Source: an uncultured Phascolarctobacterium sp. (GTDB lineage Bacteria; Bacillota; Negativicutes; Acidaminococcales; Acidaminococcaceae). From it: a stretch of DNA of 29,647 bases. Below, one piece after another: positions 1 to 7,675 of this stretch (position 1 is its first letter; each line of letters opens with the position of its first letter). The position numbers and the translations under genes are program-made. The notes below the pieces were generated by a model. That model did not search any database, was not told the origin of the DNA, and was given only the letters and a program-made list of their open reading frames with translations. The stretch is from contig NZ_CAADXO010000041.1 of the NCBI RefSeq assembly GCF_900753045.1, positions 1 to 29,647 on the forward strand. The letters run 5' to 3'.

Positions 1-84
1 CAGAGTAGTCTTGCCATGGTCAACGTGACCGATGGTGCCGATATTCAGATGCGGTTTAGTTCTTTCATATTTAGCTTTTGCCAT
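1..84 (-). CDS. tuf: Elongation factor Tu, N-terminal part (cut by window edge)
   Basis: The 28 codons read from the ATG at 84 give the conserved EF-Tu start: MAKAKYERTKPHLNIG, then TIGHVDHGKTTL, which holds the G1 P-loop GHVDHGKT. EF-Tu is the cytoplasmic GTPase that delivers aminoacyl-tRNA to the ribosomal A site. A strong AGGAGG site lies at about 94-100, and the gene follows fusA after a gap of about 40 bp, the usual last position of the str operon. The rest lies outside the window. Identity is firm from these residues alone; whether this is the only tuf copy cannot be told. Confidence 0.95.
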   Translation of the reverse strand, partial: MAKAKYERTKPHLNIGTIGHVDHGKTTL

Positions 85-123
85 TGTGAATTTCCTCCTT
101 AAGGTTGTTTGTTAAAACTAGGC

Positions 124-2226
124 TTAGTTGGTGCCTTTGTTTTTAGCAATAATTGCCTCAGCAATGTTTCTGGGAACGTCTTCGTAGTGGTCTACTTCCA
201 TGGAGTAGTTACCACGGCCTTGGGTTTTGCTGCGCAGGTCGGTAGCATAACCGAACATTTCAGCCAGCGGAACGAATGCATTGATTACTTGCGCACCGTT
301 ACGAGCTTCCATGCCTTCGATGCGGCCACGGCGGGAGTTAACGTCGCCGATTACGTCGCCCATGTATTCTTCAGGAACAGTAATTTCTACTTTCATGTAA
401 GGCTCAAGGATAACCGGGTTAGCTTTTTCAGCACCGGACTTGAAGCCCATAGAACCGGCAATCTTAAATGCCATTTCAGAAGAATCGACTTCATGGTAAG
501 AACCATCATAAACAGTAACTGCGATATCAACCATCGGATAACCGGCAACTACGCCGTTTTCCATAGCTTCTTTAACGCCTGCTTCGATAGGAGCGATGTA
601 TTCCTTAGGAATAGCGCCGCCAACAACTTTGTTTTCAAACAGGAAGCCTTCGCCAGGTTCACGCGGGGTGATTTCCAGCCAGCAATGACCGTATTGGCCT
701 TTACCACCGGACTGACGAACAAATTTACCTTCAGATTTAACAGCTTTGCGGATGGTTTCGCGGTAAGCAACCTGCGGGTTACCAACAGTGCAGCCTACTT
801 TGAATTCGCGCAGCAGACGGTCAACGATGATGTCCAGGTGAAGCTCGCCCATACCGGAAATAATGGTTTGGGAAGTTTCAGGATCAGTGTGAACGCGGAA
901 GGTCGGATCTTCTTCTGCCAGTTTTTGCAGGGCGATGCCCATTTTTTCCTGGTCAGCTTTAGTTTTAGGTTCAACTGCAACGGAGATTACAGGATCAGGG
1001 AATACCATAGATTCGAGGATGATCTCGTTTTTCTCATCGCAGAGAGTATCACCGGTAGTGGTGTCTTTCAGACCTACAGCAGCTGCGATATCACCGGAGT
1101 AAACTTGTTCAATTTCTTCACGGTGGTTAGCATGCATTTGCAGGATACGACCGATACGCTCGCGTTTACCTTTAGTGGAGTTATATACATAAGAACCAGC
1201 AGTCAAGGTACCGGAGTATACACGGAAGAATGCCAGCTTACCAACGAACGGGTCGGTAGCAATCTTGAATGCCAGTGCGGAGAACGGAGCCTCATCGCTG
1301 GACGGACGTTCATCTTCTTCGCCGGTTTCAGGGTTTACACCTTTGATGTTAGGAACATCGGTCGGTGCTGGCATGAATTGGATTACAGCGTCCAGCATCG
1401 GTTGAACGCCTTTGTTTTTGTAGGAAGAACCGCAGCAAACCGGAGTCATTTTGCAAGCGATGGTTGCTTTACGGATACCAGCCAGGATTTCTTCTTCGGT
1501 CAGCTCTTCGCCTTCCAGATATTTCATCATCAGCTCGTCATCGGATTCAGCAACAGCTTCAACCAATGCTGCACGGTATTCCTCAGCTTTTTCTTTCATG
1601 TCAGCCGGAATTTCTACGAACTCTTCTTCTTTACCGAGTGCATCATCATAAACGATTGCTCTCATTTTGATCAGGTCGATCATACCTTGGAAAGTATCTT
1701 CAAAGCCGATAGGCAGTTGAATAGGTACTGCATTGGCATTCAGACGAGTCTTCATCATGTCAATTACACGATAGAAGTCTGCACCGGTAATATCCATTTT
1801 ATTTACATATGCCATACGGGGTACATGGTATTTGTCAGCCTGACGCCATACGGTTTCGGACTGAGGTTCAACACCGCCCTTAGCACAGAAAACTGCAACG
1901 GAACCATCAAGTACACGCAGGGAACGTTCAACTTCTACAGTGAAGTCAACGTGGCCCGGGGTATCGATGATGTTGATACGATGTTTATCGAATTGGTGCT
2001 CAGAACCTTCCCAGTAGCAGGTGGTTGCAGCAGAAGTAATGGTAATACCACGCTCTTGCTCCTGAACCATCCAGTCCATGGTAGCAGCACCTTCATGGGT
2101 TTCACCAATCTTATGTACTCTGCCGGTATAGAACAGAATACGTTCAGTGGTGGTGGTTTTACCAGCATCGATGTGAGCCATGATGCCGATATTTCTAGTT
2201 CTCTCAAGCGGAATTAATCTGCCCAC
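124..2226 (-). CDS. fusA: Elongation factor G
   Basis: This 700-residue protein has the full EF-G length. The N-terminal GTPase domain shows the P-loop AHIDAGKTT near residue 17, the RGITI switch region, DTPGHVDF (G3) and NKMD (G4), followed by the elongation-factor domains II-V. EF-G is the cytoplasmic GTPase that drives tRNA-mRNA translocation on the ribosome and, with the recycling factor, splits post-termination ribosomes. It lies between rpsG and tuf in the standard str order, so it is probably transcribed from the promoter at 3527-3555. A near full-length open frame on the opposite strand is a codon-bias shadow. I see nothing unusual in the protein. Confidence 0.98.
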   Translation of the reverse strand: MGRLIPLERTRNIGIMAHIDAGKTTTTERILFYTGRVHKIGETHEGAATMDWMVQEQERGITITSAATTCYWEGSEHQFDKHRINIIDTPGHVDFTVEVERSLRVLDGSVAVFCAKGGVEPQSETVWRQADKYHVPRMAYVNKMDITGADFYRVIDMMKTRLNANAVPIQLPIGFEDTFQGMIDLIKMRAIVYDDALGKEEEFVEIPADMKEKAEEYRAALVEAVAESDDELMMKYLEGEELTEEEILAGIRKATIACKMTPVCCGSSYKNKGVQPMLDAVIQFMPAPTDVPNIKGVNPETGEEDERPSSDEAPFSALAFKIATDPFVGKLAFFRVYSGTLTAGSYVYNSTKGKRERIGRILQMHANHREEIEQVYSGDIAAAVGLKDTTTGDTLCDEKNEIILESMVFPDPVISVAVEPKTKADQEKMGIALQKLAEEDPTFRVHTDPETSQTIISGMGELHLDIIVDRLLREFKVGCTVGNPQVAYRETIRKAVKSEGKFVRQSGGKGQYGHCWLEITPREPGEGFLFENKVVGGAIPKEYIAPIEAGVKEAMENGVVAGYPMVDIAVTVYDGSYHEVDSSEMAFKIAGSMGFKSGAEKANPVILEPYMKVEITVPEEYMGDVIGDVNSRRGRIEGMEARNGAQVINAFVPLAEMFGYATDLRSKTQGRGNYSMEVDHYEDVPRNIAEAIIAKNKGTN

Positions 2227-2261
2227 TTCTTTATCCTCCTCAAATTAACTGAGACAGGTCA

Positions 2262-2732
2262 TTACCAGCGGTAATGAGCAAATGCTTTGTTTGCTTCTGC
2301 CATCTTGTGGGTATCTTCGCGTTTCTTAACAGCTGCGCCAGTGCCATTGGAAGCGTCCATGATTTCACCAGCTACACGCTCGTACATGGTGCGCTCACCA
2401 CGCAGACGAGAGTAGTTTACCAGCCAGCGGATACCCAGGGTGGTTTTGCGGTCAGCACGTACTTCAACAGGTACTTGGTAGTTTGCACCACCAACACGAC
2501 GGGCACGAACTTCCAGCAGCGGCATTACGTTCTGCATAGCAGCATCGAACACTTCCAAAGGATCTTTGCCAGTCTTTGCACGAACCAGGTCGAATGCATC
2601 GTATACAATACGTTCTGCAACACCTTTTTTGCCGTCGAGCATAATTTTATTAATAAATCTAGTTAAAAGCTTAGAACCGTACACCGGATCCGGCAGTACG
2701 TCTCTTTTAGTTACAGGGCCTTTTCTCGGCAT
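2262..2732 (-). CDS. rpsG: 30S ribosomal protein S7
   Basis: The 156 residues match bacterial S7 in length and sequence. They begin MPRKGPVTKRDVLPDPVYGS, carry the conserved VGGANYQVPVEV and RWLVNYSRLRGE segments, and end with the HKMAEANKAFAHYRW tail. S7 binds the 3' major domain of 16S rRNA, nucleates assembly of the 30S head and lines the E site. It has a clear AGGAGG-type ribosome binding site and lies 46 bp after rpsL and 35 bp before fusA, as in a classic str operon. Confidence 0.98.
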   Translation of the reverse strand: MPRKGPVTKRDVLPDPVYGSKLLTRFINKIMLDGKKGVAERIVYDAFDLVRAKTGKDPLEVFDAAMQNVMPLLEVRARRVGGANYQVPVEVRADRKTTLGIRWLVNYSRLRGERTMYERVAGEIMDASNGTGAAVKKREDTHKMAEANKAFAHYRW

Positions 2733-2778
2733 GTGTTTCCCTCCTTAGGATTAAATCATTCTTAATGTTTTCTTGAAA

Positions 2779-3159
2779 TTATTTCTTTGCTTTAGCACGT
2801 TTTGCACCGTACTTGGAGCGAGATTGGTTGCGGTTAGCAACGCCTGCAGTATCAAGAGCACCGCGAATGATATGGTAACGCACACCAGGAAGGTCCTTGA
2901 CTCTTCCGCCTCTGATCAGAACAACACTGTGTTCCTGAAGATTATGGCCGATACCCGGGATATAAGCAGTAACTTCGATGCCGTTGGTCAAACGTACACG
3001 AGCTACTTTACGAAGTGCAGAGTTAGGTTTCTTAGGGGTAGTGGTGTAAACACGAGTGCAGACGCCACGTTTTTGCGGGCATTCTTTCAATGCCGGCGCA
3101 GTAGATTTGCTCTTCAGAACCTCTCTACCTTTGCGAACCAATTGGTTAATTGTAGGCAT
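2779..3159 (-). CDS. rpsL: 30S ribosomal protein S12
   Basis: This 126-residue protein has the S12 signature KKPNSALRK and the GRVKDLPGVRY loop. S12 sits at the decoding centre and affects translational accuracy. Lys43 (in TPKKPNS) and Lys88 (in GRVKD), two positions where substitutions give streptomycin resistance in other bacteria, are wild type here, so the sequence predicts no rpsL-based resistance. Asp89, the residue methylthiolated by RimO in some species, is present. The start is supported by AAAGGAGGTG just upstream. It is the second gene of the str operon, after the L7Ae-like gene. Confidence 0.98.
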   Translation of the reverse strand: MPTINQLVRKGREVLKSKSTAPALKECPQKRGVCTRVYTTTPKKPNSALRKVARVRLTNGIEVTAYIPGIGHNLQEHSVVLIRGGRVKDLPGVRYHIIRGALDTAGVANRNQSRSKYGAKRAKAKK

Positions 3160-3211
3160 ATCGGCACCTCCTTTCCAAACAATTAGATTTTAATGATTAT
3201 AAAAACTCGGC

Positions 3212-3481
3212 TCACGCCAAGCCCTTATCGGCTTTAAGTATCGCAGCCGCTGCTGCTTTGACGTTTATGCCGCAGGCTCTGCCGATTTCCAGCATCGTTT
3301 CTGTGTTTTCAACCGGTACTGAATTTTCCCGACACAGTTGCATCAGCCTGCCGGTAACTCTCTCGTCCGCATCACTTGCGATATAGACGACAGCGGCAAC
3401 TTGTCTTACTACAGCTTTTTCTGTCTGCTTAACGCCTACAGTATGCTTTTCAGCTTGCTTTAAAGCTTCAAGTGCCATCAT
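3212..3481 (-). CDS. L7Ae-like ribosomal protein (YbxF/RplGB type)
   Basis: This small basic L7Ae/L30e/Gadd45-fold protein has 89 residues from the first of two adjacent ATGs (3479-3481 and 3476-3478). AAGGAGG lies 4 or 7 nt upstream, favouring the second. A longer reading of the frame, up to 3658, runs back through the promoter and is rejected. Its centre, VVYIASDADERVTGRL followed by CRENSVPVE, matches the L7Ae-family pattern (IAxDAD...V..LC...VP), and members of this family bind kink-turn RNA. A homologue heads the str operon just before rpsL in many Firmicutes, as here. The exact role in ribosomes of this phylum is not settled. Confidence 0.88.
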   Translation of the reverse strand: MMALEALKQAEKHTVGVKQTEKAVVRQVAAVVYIASDADERVTGRLMQLCRENSVPVENTETMLEIGRACGINVKAAAAAILKADKGLA

Positions 3482-3526
3482 GTTACCTCCTTCATCGAGC
3501 GCATAGCTCTCCCGCGATACTTGTAT

Positions 3527-3555
3527 ATTGTAACATCTCATGCACAGCCTGTCAA
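3527..3555 (-). promoter_or_regulatory. Promoter of the str operon
   Basis: On the minus strand a perfect -35 TTGACA (3550-3555) and a -10 TACAAT (3527-3532) are separated by exactly 17 bp. Transcription should begin near 3520, giving a leader of about 40 nt before the L7Ae-like gene. The near-consensus match fits a highly expressed ribosomal operon. Confidence 0.85.
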
Positions 3556-3716
3556 CACTTTTTAGCAACTTTTTTAAAAAATTTAGTAGCGCTTTCTGCG
3601 GTATTAATGCGCTTCTTTCTTTACACGTAGCCAAGTGTTTCATTGACTGTTTCTTCATACATAAAGTACACCCAAGGAGTACTTTTTCAACAGCGCTTTC
3701 ACCTTAAATATCGCAT

Positions 3717-3748
3717 AAAAAAAGAGCTGCCAATACTTCTGACAGCTC
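3717..3748 (-). terminator. Rho-independent terminator after the repeat protein gene
   Basis: On the minus strand the arms GAGCTG and CAGCTC (3724-3748), extended inward by further pairs, form a stem of about 10 bp with a 5-nt loop. It is followed by seven Ts (3717-3723). It lies just downstream of the stop of the gene at 3758-4090 and separates it from the str operon. Confidence 0.85.
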
Positions 3749-3757
3749 ATATGTATA

Positions 3758-4090
3758 TTATTTTGCAACTCCAGGGAAGGAAGAAACGTATTTGATTTTT
3801 ATATCCGGAAAACTATCAACAAACTGAACTCTGAAATCTTCGCCGTACTCTACAAATTGCCACTCGCCTATATTGTTGGGAAAGCTTTGGACAACCTTTA
3901 CCTTAAGATCCGGGAAGCTGTCGACAACCTTTACCTTAAGATCGGGAAAGCTGTCAACAATTTTCACTTTACCGCACAGCCTAATATTTTTGTAATAGCC
4001 TGCGCTGTTGATAGGCGTAGCAGCTCCCGCAATACACGGAAATGCAGCCACCAGCAGCAGACTTAAGCAAATAACAGTTTTTTTCAGCAT
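3758..4090 (-). CDS. Secreted protein with VDSFPD repeats (septoil-knot-like)
   Basis: This protein has 110 residues. A signal peptide covers about residues 1-23, with a basic start, a hydrophobic core and AGA-A before the mature part. The mature protein is built of short strand-like repeats of the form (K)VKVVDSFPDL. Five copies are visible; the third reads VVQSFPNN and is followed by GEWQFVEYGEDF. From memory this pattern resembles the 7(1) septoil knot domain of small secreted bacterial proteins, but I cannot test that. The protein should be periplasmic or secreted; its function is unknown. It starts 29 bp after the nitroreductase gene, so the two may be co-transcribed, and a strong terminator follows. 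Confidence 0.8.
   Translation of the reverse strand: MLKKTVICLSLLLVAAFPCIAGAATPINSAGYYKNIRLCGKVKIVDSFPDLKVKVVDSFPDLKVKVVQSFPNNIGEWQFVEYGEDFRVQFVDSFPDIKIKYVSSFPGVAK
3895..3960. repeat. Two tandem 33-bp repeats inside a coding region
   Basis: Units 3895-3927 and 3928-3960 are adjacent 33-bp copies that differ at about three positions. Each encodes one 11-residue turn of the VDSFPDLKVKV repeat. The high DNA identity suggests recent duplication or gene conversion within the gene. Confidence 0.85.
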
Positions 4091-4119
4091 TCCTCTTCCC
4101 CCTTTCGTTAAGGACGCTT

Positions 4120-4641
4120 TTATTTTACGTAAAATACACGGTTTGCTTTACGCGGAGCAGCCTGTGGAACAGGTCCGTCAGCATAACCGAGGATGCAGTG
4201 GCCTACACCCTCATACTCTCCTTCAATGCCCCATTCCTTCAGCAGCTGTTTGCCTTCTTCGGAAGCAAATTCTTCCTTGGCACGGTTAATCCAGCAGCTG
4301 CCAAGGCCTACAGCATGAGCTGCCTGCATCAGGTTACCCATGATAAGGCTTGCGTCATAAATACTGTTCTTGTTGCTCTTCGGCGCCAGCACAATCAAAA
4401 CAACAGGCGCACCATAAAACGTATCACTCTTCGTACCCATGATAGCACGGTTCATCTGTGACAGCTTGTCGCGCACCTCTTTATTCGTAACCGCAACAAT
4501 AATCGAATCCTGCTCGCCATGACCGCTGGCAGCATAAAGACCGGCTTCAATAACCTGGTCAATCAGCTCCTGCGGCACCATATCTGCCTTATATTTGCGG
4601 ACGCTTCTGCGTTCCTTTAATGCCTGTAACTCTGCATTCAT
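4120..4641 (-). CDS. Nitroreductase-family FMN-dependent oxidoreductase
   Basis: This 173-residue protein begins with a typical nitroreductase opening, ERRSVRKYKADMVP, where the RRSVRKY segment contacts the FMN phosphate. An ASGHGEQ segment follows near residue 38, where the family usually has a SGxNxQ-type motif. LGSCWINRAK lies near residue 116 and a GHCILGYADG segment near the C-terminus. Family members use NAD(P)H and flavin to reduce nitro compounds, quinones or other electrophiles in the cytoplasm; the physiological substrate cannot be read from sequence. The start has AAGGAG about 10 nt upstream. The gene sits alone between the NamZ-like gene and the small secreted repeat protein. Confidence 0.9.
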   Translation of the reverse strand: MNAELQALKERRSVRKYKADMVPQELIDQVIEAGLYAASGHGEQDSIIVAVTNKEVRDKLSQMNRAIMGTKSDTFYGAPVVLIVLAPKSNKNSIYDASLIMGNLMQAAHAVGLGSCWINRAKEEFASEEGKQLLKEWGIEGEYEGVGHCILGYADGPVPQAAPRKANRVFYVK

Positions 4642-4768
4642 TATATGTCAGCTCCTTATCGTTAATAAAATAAAATTTTACGCTGTTACGCTATATTATT
4701 TTTATTCTTGCCTGCGGCGTTATTATCCTGCCTGAGAATGCAACAAAAATGTTAATTTCTCTGCAGCT

Positions 4769-5986
4769 TTACTTATACAGCAGATAAGGCTTCACCTGCT
4801 GCGCAAAGGCCGCACATTCCTGATGCCAGCGCGCAAAAGCTGTTTCCGGCGCTTCGCCTTCACGCAGGCTGCTTTCTCCCAATGCTATATCCAGCTTATA
4901 GCCATTGCTTCCATAACCGCGCTCCGGCATTTTTACCTGCTCAGGATATAATGCTTTAAATGTAGTAAACAAAATATAATCCAGCTCAGGCAGATTAACC
5001 CTGCGTACATCCGTAAGATAAATTTCCACGCCCTGCACCAGCTCACCGCTGTAGGTGCCGTAACGCGGTGTAAAGCGCGCTGCTCTAAAAGCTACGCCTG
5101 CAAGCTGCTTTTCATCTAAGGCTGCCTTTACGGCATCCGCATCAGCAAAAGGTGCTCCCAGAAAATAAAACGGTTTAGCTGTCCCTACACCCACAGAAAG
5201 ATTGCTGTCACCGCTTACACCGGTAACGCCATACATAAACGCTGTTGCCGCCGTAGGAATCAGCGGAGAGGTCTGCACCCAGGGCAAACCTGTATCCTGC
5301 CACAGCTCTCTGCGCGACCATCCCTTCATCGGCACCACCGCCAGTTCACAGCCGATATGCTGCGTAGCGTTAATATAGCTTGCAAATTCACCGATAGTCA
5401 AGCCATGACGCAACGGCAGCTCGTAAAGGCCGATAAAGGTTTTATATTCCGGCTTGAGTACCGGTCCCTGCACAGCACCGCCTAAAGGATTGGGGCGGTC
5501 CAAAACAACAACCTGCTTTTTCGCTTTGGCGCATTCTTCCATTATATAAGCAAGCGAAGAAAAATATGTATAGTGACGAATGCCGACATCCTGGATATCA
5601 ACCACCATGGTGTCAATCTCATCCAGCATTTTTGCCGTAGGCCTGCGATTTTCTCCATACAGACTGTGTACAGGTATATCCTTATAAGTGTGACTCTCAA
5701 AGGTTTCGCCTGCCGCCACAGCGCCGAACAATCCATGCTCCGGCACAAACAGCGCCGTCAGATTATAGCTCTTCTGCAGCAGCTCTGTGCTGCTGCGAAG
5801 CTTGCTGTCCACGCCGGACTGATTAGTAAACAGTCCCAGTCTTTTTCCGGCAAGCAGCTGCTTAACAAAAGGCTCATCAATGCGTTCAATACCTAATACA
5901 ACCCTTTTTTCCCCGGCTGCCGCAAAGCCTGTTGCTGCAAACAGCACTATCAATAAACTGCATAATATGCATAACAACTTTTTCAT
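4769..5986 (-). CDS. namZ: DUF1343 / NamZ-type exo-beta-N-acetylmuramidase
   Basis: This 405-residue protein has an N-terminal signal peptide (about residues 1-24, ending GFAAAG) and the hallmark motifs of DUF1343: GLFTNQSGVD near 51, VPEHGLFG near 81, DIQDVGIRHYTY near 130 and LDRPNPLGG near 162. The characterised family member NamZ (glycoside hydrolase family GH171) releases N-acetylmuramic acid from the non-reducing end of peptidoglycan fragments; the Glu in EHG is a proposed catalytic residue. The signal peptide predicts a periplasmic site of action, so a cell-wall recycling role is likely but inferred. GGGAGGGG precedes the ATG. No murQ, nagZ or transporter lies nearby, so the gene appears to be alone. 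Confidence 0.88.
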   Translation of the reverse strand: MKKLLCILCSLLIVLFAATGFAAAGEKRVVLGIERIDEPFVKQLLAGKRLGLFTNQSGVDSKLRSSTELLQKSYNLTALFVPEHGLFGAVAAGETFESHTYKDIPVHSLYGENRRPTAKMLDEIDTMVVDIQDVGIRHYTYFSSLAYIMEECAKAKKQVVVLDRPNPLGGAVQGPVLKPEYKTFIGLYELPLRHGLTIGEFASYINATQHIGCELAVVPMKGWSRRELWQDTGLPWVQTSPLIPTAATAFMYGVTGVSGDSNLSVGVGTAKPFYFLGAPFADADAVKAALDEKQLAGVAFRAARFTPRYGTYSGELVQGVEIYLTDVRRVNLPELDYILFTTFKALYPEQVKMPERGYGSNGYKLDIALGESSLREGEAPETAFARWHQECAAFAQQVKPYLLYK

Positions 5987-6071
5987 TAAACCCCTCCCAA
6001 AAATAATTCTAAGTATATTTTAGCACATTTGCTGTTTTCATGACGGCAAAGTAACTGTACTTCCGAAACAG

Positions 6072-6111
6072 AAAAACAGACAGACCTGTCGCATAAGTTC
6101 TGCCTGTTTTT
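6072..6111 (-). terminator. Terminator after the envelope operon (bidirectional shape)
   Basis: The arms 6072-6084 and 6099-6111 pair over 13 positions with a single non-Watson-Crick pair. The stem is flanked by A5 on one side and T5 on the other, so it could work in either direction. It lies 25 bp past the stop of the ArsC/Spx-like gene and closes the long operon. Confidence 0.85.
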
Positions 6112-6136
6112 CCAAAGTTATTTTTAAATTAATATC

Positions 6137-6484
6137 TTAGAGCTTCTCGTCATATTCAGCCTGCTTAAAGCCAACCAGCACGCCGCCGTCATAAATTACC
6201 AGCGGACGTTTGACAAGCATACCATCGCTTGCAAGCAGCTCCAGCTGCTCGTCCTCGCTCATTGCCGGCAGCTTATCCTTCAGTCCAAGTTGCTTATACA
6301 AATTACCGCTGGTGTTGAAGAAGCGTTTCAGCGGCAAGCCGCTGGCTGCATGCCAGGTACGCAATTCATCAACCGTCGGATTATCAGTCTTGATATCCCG
6401 CACAGTAAAGCTCAAGCCTTTAGCCTGCAGATACTGCTCTGCCTTTTTGCAGGTGGAGCATTTCGGGTAACAGATAAATAACAT
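6137..6484 (-). CDS. ArsC/Spx-family thioredoxin-fold protein
   Basis: This 115-residue protein has the ArsC/Spx/YffB-family fold. CYPKCSTCKKA at the start holds a CxxC pair (Cys9 and Cys12), then DIKTDNPTVDEL. The family's NTSG segment follows near residue 57, and KRPLVIYDGGVLVGF near 92 contains the cis-Pro region of the thioredoxin fold. Family members are either glutaredoxin-linked arsenate reductases or Spx-like regulators that bind RNA polymerase, and sequence alone does not decide between them. Its place 12 bp after the protease gene, at the end of an envelope operon and with no ars genes near, gives no support for arsenate resistance. A redox or stress role is an inference. Confidence 0.85.
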   Translation of the reverse strand: MLFICYPKCSTCKKAEQYLQAKGLSFTVRDIKTDNPTVDELRTWHAASGLPLKRFFNTSGNLYKQLGLKDKLPAMSEDEQLELLASDGMLVKRPLVIYDGGVLVGFKQAEYDEKL

Positions 6485-6496
6485 TTTCGTACCTCC

Positions 6497-7651
6497 TTAC
6501 TGCAGCTGCTGCAGCAGATAGTCCTCCGCTGCCTTCAGCTGAACATCGACAGTAGCATCCTCCGGCAGCTCTACCTTCACATCAGGCTCAATACCTACAT
6601 TATGGATAGAAACACCGGACGGAGTATAATATTTCGCCACCGTAATTTTTACTGCCGTATTGCTGTCCAGGCGATATACCGATTGCACGCTGCCCTTACC
6701 GAAGGTTTTGGTGCCGAAAAGCTTACCGCTTTTGGTATCCTTAATCGCACCGGCAACGATTTCCGCAGCACTGGCACTGCCATGGTCAACAAGCACGGCC
6801 AAAGGATATTTTACCTTCTCCAAGCTGGAGGTTTCTTCATACTTGTTGCCATTTTTATCTACAACAGAAACAATCGGTCCCTTAGGCACCAGCATACCGG
6901 CAACAGCAACGCCTGCGTCAAAAACACCGCCGGGATTGCCGCGCAGATCAAGCACCAGGGCCTGCATGCCCTGCTTTTCCAGCTCTGCATATTTTTTGGC
7001 AAAGTCATCGCCGGTATTTTCATTAAATACGGCTATTCTGATATAACCTATTTTTGTATCAGGCAAAAGCTGACCGCCAACAGACGGATTTTTGATTTCG
7101 GCACGCTCAACGCTCACAGTACGCAGCTGGCCATCCTTGCCCTTGAGCTCCAGCTTGACGATGGTACCGTGCTTACCGCGGATTTTGTTGGCTACCTGCT
7201 CCATATTCATATCACGCGTCGGTTTGCCATCAATCGCAGTAATAATATCGCCGCTCTTAATACCTGCCTTTGCGCCGGGATTATCCTCCAAAGCAGAAAT
7301 AACTACATAGTCGTTACCGCGTTTGCCAAAAACAATACCGATACCGCCAAAGCTGCCCCCAGTCATTTCACTCAGCTGCTGAAAATCCTTACTGTTAAGA
7401 TAGACTGTGTAAGGATCGCCTGCAGCTTCTACCATACCTTTTATTGCGCCGTCAAACAGCTGGTGATTATCTACCTCGCCATTATAGTTACGCTTTAAAA
7501 GATTCATAGTGCGCAAAAAACGCACCGATTCAGAGGCACTGCCTGTCAACCTGTTTAACAGCACAGCTTCTGTTCCCACTACCGCTGCGGTAGTCAGCAA
7601 CGCTGTAAGCAGGCAGCAGGCTGCAAGCTGCCATCTTCTTTTTCTAAACAC
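6497..7651 (-). CDS. C-terminal processing peptidase (S41 family, CtpA-like)
   Basis: This 384-residue S41 protease has one N-terminal membrane anchor or signal segment (about 8-33). A helical region (40-95) precedes a PDZ domain (about 98-185, GGIGIVFG...NPGAKAGIKSGDIITAIDG). The protease core contains LDLRGNPGG (235-242), the nucleophile Ser294 in GSASAAEI and the general base Lys319 in FGKGS; the 25-residue Ser-Lys spacing matches E. coli Prc. It probably acts on envelope proteins and may control the adjacent M23 hydrolase; that link is inferred from gene order. The start is a GTG with GGAGG 8 nt upstream. It lies 24 bp after the M23 gene, the usual ftsEX-hydrolase-ctp order of Firmicutes. 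Confidence 0.93.
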   Translation of the reverse strand: MFRKRRWQLAACCLLTALLTTAAVVGTEAVLLNRLTGSASESVRFLRTMNLLKRNYNGEVDNHQLFDGAIKGMVEAAGDPYTVYLNSKDFQQLSEMTGGSFGGIGIVFGKRGNDYVVISALEDNPGAKAGIKSGDIITAIDGKPTRDMNMEQVANKIRGKHGTIVKLELKGKDGQLRTVSVERAEIKNPSVGGQLLPDTKIGYIRIAVFNENTGDDFAKKYAELEKQGMQALVLDLRGNPGGVFDAGVAVAGMLVPKGPIVSVVDKNGNKYEETSSLEKVKYPLAVLVDHGSASAAEIVAGAIKDTKSGKLFGTKTFGKGSVQSVYRLDSNTAVKITVAKYYTPSGVSIHNVGIEPDVKVELPEDATVDVQLKAAEDYLLQQLQ

Positions 7652-7675
7652 TTTTCCTGCCTCCGTTTATATCTG

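Noticed and set aside
109..2217. 702-codon open frame on the plus strand opposite fusA
   Set aside because: It mirrors EF-G exactly and its translation shows no protein family; it results from codon bias of a highly expressed gene.
3482..3658. 59-residue N-terminal extension of the L7Ae-like protein
   Set aside because: It runs through a near-perfect promoter and the ribosome binding site; the short form matches the family.
4642..4768. Possible promoter for the nitroreductase gene
   Set aside because: Several AT-rich hexamers occur, but none has a matching partner at 16-18 bp.
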